The notes under the pieces are model-generated. The model ran no database searches and had not been told where the DNA came from. It saw nothing but the letters and a program-made list of their open reading frames with translations. A stretch of DNA of 6,283 bases from Bacteroidota bacterium. Its GTDB lineage: Bacteria > Bacteroidota > Bacteroidia > Chitinophagales > Chitinophagaceae. The stretch lies in NCBI GenBank assembly GCA_023390215.1, contig JAEWDG010000284.1:1-6283 (forward strand), written 5' to 3'. Below are positions 1-4,468 of the stretch, in pieces. Numbering within the stretch: the first letter of the stretch is position 1; each line of letters begins with the position of its first letter. A program made the position numbers and the translations under genes.

Positions 1-747
1 GATGAGAACATGATGACCCGGATCGACATGAGTGAATACCAGGAAAAACATTCCGTCAGCAGGCTGGTGGGTGCTCCTCCGGGGTATGTTGGTTATGATG
101 AAGGGGGGCAACTAACGGAAGCGGTAAGACGAAAACCATATTCTGTGGTTTTGCTGGATGAAATCGAAAAGGCACATCCGGATGTATTCAATGTTTTATT
201 ACAGGTTCTGGACGACGGCCGGCTCACCGATAACAAAGGAAGAGTGGTTAACTTCAAGAACACGATCGTGATCATGACCAGCAATATGGGCAGTCAGGTG
301 ATCCAGGAGAATTTTGAAAACGTGACGGAGGCCAATAAGGAACAGGTGGTTGAATCCACAAAAGCTGAAGTCATTAACCTGCTTCGCCAAACCATCCGCC
401 CTGAGTTTCTGAACCGTATCGACGAGATTATTATGTTCCAGCCCCTGATGAAAAATGAGATCCGGGGAATTATTGAGATCCAGTTGAATGGTTTGAAAAA
501 ATTGGTGGCACAGTCTGGAATTGATTTGGCTTTCAGCGATTACACTATAGACTTCCTCGCGGAACATGGTTATGACGCGCAAATGGGAGCCCGTCCGCTG
601 AAACGACTTATTCAGAAAGAAATCGTGAACCAGCTAAGTAAGCGAATTCTGGCAGGTGATATTGACAGATCTAAACGGGTGCTGGTTGATGTTTTTGACG
701 GAACCGTTGTTTTCCGGAACGAGGCACCTGCAGTGAAGGTCTCATAA
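1..747 (+). CDS. clpB: ClpB chaperone (AAA+ disaggregase), C-terminal part, 5' truncated by window edge
   Basis: ClpB is a cytoplasmic hexameric AAA+ ATPase that works with DnaK/DnaJ/GrpE to pull polypeptides out of aggregates. The visible 248 residues are most of the second ATPase domain (D2) plus the C-terminal small domain. In visible numbering they show the substrate-gripping pore loop GYVGY (28-32), the Walker B motif VVLLDEIE with D53/E54, sensor 1 at TSN (N95), the arginine finger in FLNRIDE (R139) and sensor 2 in GARPLKR (R198). The D2 Walker A motif, D1, the middle domain and the N-domain lie upstream of the window; a normal ClpB has about 860 residues, so roughly 600 are missing. 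The frame is open to base 1, so the ATG at 10 is internal and not the start. All visible catalytic residues are intact. ClpC is less likely, because the D2 sequence and the ending match ClpB. No clear terminator follows the stop. Confidence 0.96.
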   Translation, partial: DENMMTRIDMSEYQEKHSVSRLVGAPPGYVGYDEGGQLTEAVRRKPYSVVLLDEIEKAHPDVFNVLLQVLDDGRLTDNKGRVVNFKNTIVIMTSNMGSQVIQENFENVTEANKEQVVESTKAEVINLLRQTIRPEFLNRIDEIIMFQPLMKNEIRGIIEIQLNGLKKLVAQSGIDLAFSDYTIDFLAEHGYDAQMGARPLKRLIQKEIVNQLSKRILAGDIDRSKRVLVDVFDGTVVFRNEAPAVKVS

Positions 748-942
748 ACTATAACATTTCTTAAATGGTTCAACATCAAATGATTAGAATACATTGTTTA
801 GTTATTTGAAAACGTGCTCATCGGGTGATGCTAAAATCACTTATCTTCACTGACAATAAATTTAAAAATTTTATAATAAATAAAGCCGAAAGCAAGTTAT
901 AACAAATTGAATTATAAAGGCTTGTAGGAAAAGGAGCGAATT
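748..942. other. AT-rich intergenic spacer between clpB and the thioredoxin-fold gene
   Basis: This 195-bp spacer must hold the clpB 3' end and probably the promoter of the next gene, since the genes are too far apart for obvious coupling. A weak match to the Bacteroidota -7 element (TAnnTTTG) is TATCTTCA at 842-849, but no TTG lies at the expected distance upstream. A very AT-rich block follows at about 855-895. Small hairpins near 815-840 have no T-run and do not look like a terminator. No coding signal is seen. Confidence 0.5.
931..936 (+). promoter_or_regulatory. Shine-Dalgarno sequence AAGGAG
   Basis: AAGGAG ends 6 nt before the ATG at 943, which is ideal spacing and fixes that start. 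The other genes whose starts are visible here have no comparable site, which is usual for Bacteroidota, so this one stands out. Confidence 0.75.
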
Positions 943-1524
943 ATGGCGTTTAAGAAAGAGATCATTGAAATCATTGAACCAAGAGATGTTTTCGTTGGAG
1001 ATGTAAATGCACCTGTCACCCTCGAGGAATTTGGTGAGTATGAAAGTGAGGCTTGTGCCAAGGCAAATGAGATCGTGAAGAAATTACTTCAGGATTATGA
1101 AGGCAGGATCAGGTTTAATTTCAGGCATTTTCCGTTAACGAATATCCACCAGCGTAGTTTAAAAGCAGGTGAAGCTGCTGTAGCAACCGCACAGGATGGA
1201 AAGTTCTGGGAAATGCACAATATACTTTTCGCTAACCGGCGCAACCTGGGTACCACCAGTTTGAAACTGCTATCAAAAGAAGCGGGGGTGAAGAATAAAA
1301 AATTCCTCGACGACCTGGTTAACTCAACTTATGGCTGGCAGGTTCAGGGTGATTTGAAAGAAGGACTTGATCGTGGTGTGAAAGATGTCCCTACGTTTTT
1401 CGTGAATGGAGAAAGAGTGATGGGTAAAGCAACATATGAAGTGCTTGCCAAACACATTGATGAAGCTTTGAAGAAGACGAAGAAGAAAGCTCCTGCAAAA
1501 GATAAGGCGAAGAAAGCAGCTTAA
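943..1524 (+). CDS. DsbA-family thioredoxin-fold protein with degenerate SxxC active site and Lys-rich tail
   Basis: The 193-residue product matches the DsbA/Thioredoxin_4 pattern without gaps. It has an entry strand GDVNAPVTLEEFGEYE (19-34), the active-site position SEAC (35-38), the FRHFPLTNIH motif (60-69), the helical insertion with GKFWEMHNILFAN (86-98), and the cis-proline loop VPTFFVNG (149-156, P150). In the family the active site is CPxC. Here the first, nucleophilic cysteine is serine (S35) and only C38 remains, the sole cysteine in the protein. Classical dithiol oxidase or isomerase activity is therefore unlikely; a monothiol, peroxidase-like, binding or chaperone role is conceivable but unproven. 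There is no signal peptide, so it should be cytoplasmic, unlike classical DsbA. The last 17 residues (177-193) contain nine lysines, resembling a histone H1-like tail. The start is set by a strong Shine-Dalgarno site. The gene seems monocistronic, with its own terminator. Confidence 0.85.
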   Translation: MAFKKEIIEIIEPRDVFVGDVNAPVTLEEFGEYESEACAKANEIVKKLLQDYEGRIRFNFRHFPLTNIHQRSLKAGEAAVATAQDGKFWEMHNILFANRRNLGTTSLKLLSKEAGVKNKKFLDDLVNSTYGWQVQGDLKEGLDRGVKDVPTFFVNGERVMGKATYEVLAKHIDEALKKTKKKAPAKDKAKKAA

Positions 1525-1546
1525 ATTATTATTACAGTTTTTTAAT

Positions 1547-1580
1547 AGCTATCGTTGTTAGAGCAACGGTAGCTTTTTTT
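1547..1580 (+). terminator. Intrinsic terminator of the thioredoxin-fold gene
   Basis: An 11-bp stem (AGCTATCGTTG at 1547-1557 with CAACGGTAGCT at 1564-1574, one G-U pair) closes a 6-nt loop and runs straight into seven Ts (1574-1580). It lies 22 bp after the stop codon. The T-run is on the + strand only, so it serves the thioredoxin-fold gene and not the RAYT that converges on it. Confidence 0.88.
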
Positions 1581-1588
1581 ATGTTTAC

Positions 1589-1624
1589 TTAGCTGTTCGT
1601 AGTCTTATGACTATGGACAGCTAA
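1589..1624. repeat. Left RAYT-flanking hairpin, REP-like (16-4-16)
   Basis: The arms are TTAGCTGTTCGTAGTC (1589-1604) and GACTATGGACAGCTAA (1609-1624), with the loop TTAT. Fourteen pairs are Watson-Crick and two are G-T, so the + strand can pair along its full length. It lies 5 bp beyond the RAYT stop codon. It has the same geometry as the hairpin at 2275-2310: each arm is identical at 12 of 16 positions, including the inner GTAGTC/GACTA core. I read the pair as the REP-like ends associated with the transposase. Confidence 0.85.
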
Positions 1625-1629
1625 AACGG

Positions 1630-2187
1630 TTATGTTAAAAAATCAACCTCTAACAATCCACAAGGTTTGCCATAGTAATAGTCCCTGGCACTGCTGCAAG
1701 TATATTCTTCGGCTTTATCCACAATTCCAGCGACGACAGGATTGTTGTGGATGTAGTTCAATTTTTGATCAATGAATTTTTCTCCAAACAAAACTTTTGG
1801 ATGGTTATCTTGCCTCCAGAACTGGTAGTTTTTATTTCGGCAATTTTGTCTTCCCGCTTCACTGAATATTTTCAACATCCAGTCTTTTCTGCTCTCAACA
1901 GGATTGGTCAATATTGCTTTAATTATTTCTGCAGATGTAAATTTTTTAAAGTCCCGGATAATATTACTTAAATCACCATACCTGGCCTGTACAATCAAAT
2001 GAATATGATTGCTCATTAAGCACCATGCATAAATAATTAAGCCTTTTTTCGATTGACAGTACTTGAGGCTTTCGACTAGAATTTCGCAATACTTTTTTCT
2101 TGTAAAAACATCTACCCATCCAACTACTGCAAAACTGATAAAATATATTCCTTCCTGATCACGGATTTTGTAACCTTTATCCCGCAT
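1630..2187 (-). CDS. REP-associated tyrosine transposase (RAYT, Y1/HUH family)
   Basis: This is a single-strand DNA nuclease/transposase of the Y1 (IS200-like) superfamily. RAYTs are domesticated, usually single-copy members that cut REP-type hairpins. The 185-residue protein has the HUH motif as HIH (H61, H63) in the block WCLMSNHIHLIV, and the YIHNNPVVAGIV motif (145-156). By alignment with E. coli TnpA-REP (Y115, within YIYINPV), the catalytic tyrosine is Y145. The C-terminal Y-x-x-SSARDYY block is also typical. Length is normal and the frame is unbroken, so the protein is probably active. The ATG at 2187 is the natural start, with no Shine-Dalgarno site. It lies inside a pair of matched hairpins (1589-1624 and 2275-2310), and no TnpB-like accessory gene is present. 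By eye it is poorer in G+C than clpB and glnN, consistent with a foreign or mobile origin. Confidence 0.93.
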   Translation of the reverse strand: MRDKGYKIRDQEGIYFISFAVVGWVDVFTRKKYCEILVESLKYCQSKKGLIIYAWCLMSNHIHLIVQARYGDLSNIIRDFKKFTSAEIIKAILTNPVESRKDWMLKIFSEAGRQNCRNKNYQFWRQDNHPKVLFGEKFIDQKLNYIHNNPVVAGIVDKAEEYTCSSARDYYYGKPCGLLEVDFLT

Positions 2188-2274
2188 TTTTATTTTGCAA
2201 GCTAAGGCAGACGTTTAATAAAAATTCTTAATGAATATTTAGATTAGCTTTAGGAAATTCAATTAGAAAATGTT

Positions 2275-2310
2275 CTAGGTGTCAGTAGTCTTCAGACTAC
2301 TGACACCTAG
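2275..2310. repeat. Right RAYT-flanking hairpin, perfect 16-4-16 palindrome
   Basis: The arms CTAGGTGTCAGTAGTC (2275-2290) and GACTACTGACACCTAG (2295-2310) are perfect reverse complements around the loop TTCA. The hairpin lies 87 bp upstream of the RAYT start and 24 bp before the ATG of the next + gene. It shares the GTAGTC core at the same arm positions as the left hairpin. There is no adjacent T-run, so it is not a standard intrinsic terminator. Confidence 0.9.
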
Positions 2311-2334
2311 AGAGTTAAAACAACATACAGGGTT

Positions 2335-2712
2335 ATGACAAAGTCCTGGTACTGGATAAACAGAATAGGGGCAATATTTATGATTTGCCTTATGCTGTTT
2401 TTAGGAATGAAAAGGTACGTTTTTGATGATGGTAAATTGAACTCTAATCATCAATTTACAATTGCGACAGTCTATAACATATCTTATCCAGTAGACGGAG
2501 GTCCAGATGCAGACTTCCAATATTGTGTTAACCAAGTAGTTTACAAGGACTATATTACATTCAATGCTAATCAACACAAAATCAAGGTCGGGAACAAATT
2601 TATATTGAAATACTATCCGCCTAATCCAAAAATTGCAAGAATACTTTTAGAACAACCTTTCAATTCTATAAATGGCTTAAATATACCAATAGATACATGC
2701 AAAGGCAACTGA
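2335..2712 (+). CDS. Small membrane-anchored protein of unknown function
   Basis: I do not recognise a named family with certainty. The 125-residue product has a short positively charged N-terminus (K3, R10), one hydrophobic segment (about 11-26) followed by KR, and then a soluble domain that is predicted to be outside the cytoplasm if the segment is an anchor or uncleaved signal. The soluble part has a beta-rich look, with ATVYNISYPVDGG (44-56), a central Y/F-rich stretch, and KVGNKFILKYYPPNPKIARI (84-103). The sequence 'VGxxFxxKYxPxNPxxxR' resembles the ending of DUF3592-type extracytoplasmic domains, but this is only a similarity of pattern. It has two cysteines (C64, C122). The start is the only option: the frame upstream meets TAG at 2308-2310, the end of the palindrome, with no other start codon between. 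Codon use looks AT-rich, like the neighbouring RAYT. Confidence 0.75.
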   Translation: MTKSWYWINRIGAIFMICLMLFLGMKRYVFDDGKLNSNHQFTIATVYNISYPVDGGPDADFQYCVNQVVYKDYITFNANQHKIKVGNKFILKYYPPNPKIARILLEQPFNSINGLNIPIDTCKGN

Positions 2713-2749
2713 ACGATAGACAATGCAGGTTGGTTTGAATTAATCCCAA

Positions 2750-2855
2750 TACTAGGCGTAGTTTATTTTAAACACTAAATAAAATATTACTAGGCGTAGC
2801 TTTCAGCTACGTCCTTTGTTTTTGTAGCTTCCAGCTACCTAATCATTTCTGATTA
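2750..2855. repeat. Cluster of small REP-like hairpins (GTAGCT...AGCTAC family)
   Basis: Four elements lie in about 105 bp. First, TACTAGGCGTAG (2750-2761) recurs exactly at 2788-2799; the first copy has lost its right arm and is degenerate. Second, the complete hairpin at 2793-2813 pairs GGCGTAGCT with AGCTACGTC (one G-T pair) around the loop TTC. Third, GTAGCT/AGCTAC (2824-2829 and 2833-2838) surrounds TCC. Fourth, TAATCA/TGATTA (2840-2845 and 2850-2855) surrounds TTTC. They lie between two + genes and are not followed by a proper T-tract. The GTAG...CTAC core and the CTAGGYGT foot echo the RAYT-flanking hairpin at 2275-2310, so they are plausibly non-autonomous relatives. The array has no regular spacers and is not a CRISPR. 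Confidence 0.75.
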
Positions 2856-2910
2856 AATCCGAAGCATTATTTATTTTTATAGAAATCGTATTCATCTTAA
2901 GTTCGCCCCA

Positions 2911-3417
2911 ATGATCAAATTCTCAGCCATACTCGAAAAATTCGGACAAATGGGAGAAAAGACCGGCTGGACATGCATCCTAATTCCTCAAAAAATAGCA
3001 GACAAATTGTCCCCCGGAAAGAAAACAAGTTATCGTGTAAAAGGTAAATTGGATGATCATATTATTGAGAAAGTAGCCATGGTGCCTTTTGGCGGGGGTG
3101 ATTTTATTATCGCCATTAATGCCGGGATGCGCAAGGCGCTAATGAAAAATAAGGGAGATAAAATTAAAGTTGAACTGGAACCGGATTCAGATATTGTGAT
3201 CTGTGCAGAACTACTGGAATGCCTGGAAGACGAACCTGAGGCAAAAGCATATTTTTCTAAATTAGCTCCTTCACATCAACGCTATTATTCCAGATGGATA
3301 GAATCTGCAAAAATTGATCAAACGCGGGCCAAACGCATCGCACAGGCCGTTAACGCGTTCAGCATGAAACTTAGTTATAATGAAATGATGCGGATGAACA
3401 GGGAAAAACACTCCTGA
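2911..3417 (+). CDS. DUF1905 / YdeI-OmdA family protein
   Basis: The 168-residue cytoplasmic protein has two domains. Residues 1-90 match DUF1905, a small beta-barrel with landmarks FSAILEKFG, GWTCILIP, YRVKGKLDD and the signature GGGDFIIAINAGMRKALMKNKGDKIKVELE region (61-90). Residues about 105-160 match the OmdA/YdeI C-terminal domain: an acidic start (LECLEDEPEA), then the conserved LAPSHQRYYSRWIESAK (118-134) and a helix that carries RAKRIAQAVNAF. In enterobacteria, YdeI/OmdA proteins are linked to resistance to antimicrobial peptides or polymyxin and to OmpD-related phenotypes; the biochemical activity is unknown and that role may not carry over here. The start is ATG 2911; no Shine-Dalgarno site is visible, which is normal for the phylum. 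The upstream region holds the hairpin cluster. The gene ends only 4 bp from the end of the opposing gene. Confidence 0.88.
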   Translation: MIKFSAILEKFGQMGEKTGWTCILIPQKIADKLSPGKKTSYRVKGKLDDHIIEKVAMVPFGGGDFIIAINAGMRKALMKNKGDKIKVELEPDSDIVICAELLECLEDEPEAKAYFSKLAPSHQRYYSRWIESAKIDQTRAKRIAQAVNAFSMKLSYNEMMRMNREKHS

Positions 3418-3421
3418 AAGC

Positions 3422-4372
3422 CTATTCTTCGGAGATCACAAGAAAACCCATCAAAAGTTTGCCATCAGCAAAAAAATTAACCGGGTATTCATCCGCTATT
3501 TTAAATTGGGAGCTGAATTTGAGCACGCGTCCATTGTCCTCAAACGCGATATTTTCAGGTTTACCGGCTCTTTTGTCCTCCCCAATTACCATCTCCAGTT
3601 TTTCTATCGGCTTCTCTGTATCGTGTGTGAACATAAATTTTACAGTGGTAGTTGGTTTGGTTTTGATCACTCCCGATCTGGGTTCTGTTCTTTTAATGCC
3701 GATACTGTTCGCGTAATTATAGTATACGGGAATATTGTAAAATTCTGAAAGGCTTTTTGGACCGGGCCCCAATCTCCATGATTCGTTGTCAGGATAATGA
3801 TCCTGGTTAAATGTTTCTTTCTCTGTAAAAAAATAATTGCTGGAAAAGGATGGCGTAAACTGAGTCATTTTTTTATCAAGGTAGCCACTTCCTTTTGCTG
3901 CATCTAGATAATACCAACTGTCAGGACTCTGCCCAAGTTGCACCACATTCCAGGAATGATTGATCTCATCCGCCTTATTACCAATATCGTCGACACTGTA
4001 TTTTGTAAACCCATCTACAGACAGGCAACGGATGTTTACCTGGCTGCACATTTCCTGAACCAGTAAGCTAAAACCTAATGGCGTTGTTTTTCGCATTTGT
4101 ATTACTTCAACGGGATCAGTTTTTTTCTGATCGTTGCCTTTCACTGCTTTCGGATCCAGCGCGATCTGGTGTGTAATCCAGTAAAATATGGCACGCACCT
4201 TCTGTTCCTTTTCTGCAAACGGGGCTGTGATGGTTTGGGCTATGATCGCCACGTTCGATTCTGCCATGGCACCCATAGCTTTCACTTTTTGGTCCACTGC
4301 AGAATAATCTTTTGGTTGCGCGAATATGTTTGAAAACACAATGCAGGAAAGTACAGTAAACAGAATTCTCAT
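3422..4372 (-). CDS. Secreted transglutaminase-like protein with the catalytic Cys apparently replaced
   Basis: The 316-residue product starts with a clear signal peptide: MR, a hydrophobic core ILFTVLSCIVFSNIFA, and probable signal peptidase I cleavage after A18. It is thus exported to the periplasm or beyond. Residues about 40-165 fit the transglutaminase-like (kyphoscoliosis-type) cysteine-protease fold: KVRAIFYWIT (58-67), TTPLGFSLLVQEMC (96-109), INHSWNVV (137-144, H139) and WYYLDAAKGSGYLD (153-166, D157). The His and Asp of the triad are present with normal spacing. The position of the nucleophile in GxCxGY is P98, so the protein looks like a pseudoenzyme. Residues about 235-316 form a beta-rich C-terminal region of unknown role. 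I chose ATG 4372 because it begins a textbook signal peptide; a TTG at 4387 would add only five residues. It lies downstream of glnN across a terminator and converges on the DUF1905 gene. Confidence 0.8.
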   Translation of the reverse strand: MRILFTVLSCIVFSNIFAQPKDYSAVDQKVKAMGAMAESNVAIIAQTITAPFAEKEQKVRAIFYWITHQIALDPKAVKGNDQKKTDPVEVIQMRKTTPLGFSLLVQEMCSQVNIRCLSVDGFTKYSVDDIGNKADEINHSWNVVQLGQSPDSWYYLDAAKGSGYLDKKMTQFTPSFSSNYFFTEKETFNQDHYPDNESWRLGPGPKSLSEFYNIPVYYNYANSIGIKRTEPRSGVIKTKPTTTVKFMFTHDTEKPIEKLEMVIGEDKRAGKPENIAFEDNGRVLKFSSQFKIADEYPVNFFADGKLLMGFLVISEE

Positions 4373-4390
4373 AAAATAAAAATACAAACT

Positions 4391-4403
4391 CCCTTGTTAA
4401 GGG
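4391..4403. repeat. Short perfect inverted repeat upstream of the transglutaminase-like gene
   Basis: CCCTT (4391-4395) and AAGGG (4399-4403) flank GTT. On the minus strand it lies 18 nt before the ATG at 4372, between the glnN terminator and the gene. It could be a small leader hairpin or operator, but a 5-bp repeat is weak evidence. Confidence 0.35.
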
Positions 4404-4410
4404 TAATAAA

Positions 4411-4446
4411 ATAAAAAGCCCCCAAAGAGTTAATGCTGATTGGGGG
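4411..4446 (-). terminator. Intrinsic terminator of glnN
   Basis: Read on the minus strand, CCCCCAA (4446-4440) pairs with TTGGGGG (4425-4419) across a 14-nt loop, followed by GC-adjacent TTTTTATTTTATT (4417-4405). It begins 22 bp after the glnN stop. It separates glnN from the transglutaminase-like gene, although partial read-through could still feed the latter. Confidence 0.85.
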
Positions 4447-4468
4447 TGGTGAGGTTTTGAAATTGAGC

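Noticed and set aside
10..12. ATG at 10 as the start of a 245-residue protein
   Set aside because: The frame is open to base 1 and the sequence begins in the middle of the conserved D2 domain of ClpB, so the gene is cut by the window edge.
199..582. 127-residue open frame on the minus strand inside clpB
   Set aside because: It is antisense to conserved ClpB motifs and has no recognisable features of its own.
823..842. Hairpin GTGAT/ATCAC downstream of clpB as a terminator
   Set aside because: The stem is only 5 bp, extended by G-T pairs only, and no T-run follows.
1589..2310. IS200/IS605 insertion sequence
   Set aside because: No TnpB-like gene is present. The protein carries the RAYT-type YIxxNPVxAG motif rather than the short IS200 TnpA pattern, and the flanks are REP-like hairpins.
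2750..2855. Possible CRISPR array
   Set aside because: The repeats are short, unequal and palindromic, with no regular spacers and no cas genes nearby.
4373..4387. TTG at 4387 as the start of the transglutaminase-like protein
   Set aside because: It would put YFYF before a textbook signal peptide that begins at ATG 4372. The GGGAG nearby is 1 nt from the TTG and 16 nt from the ATG, so it supports neither.
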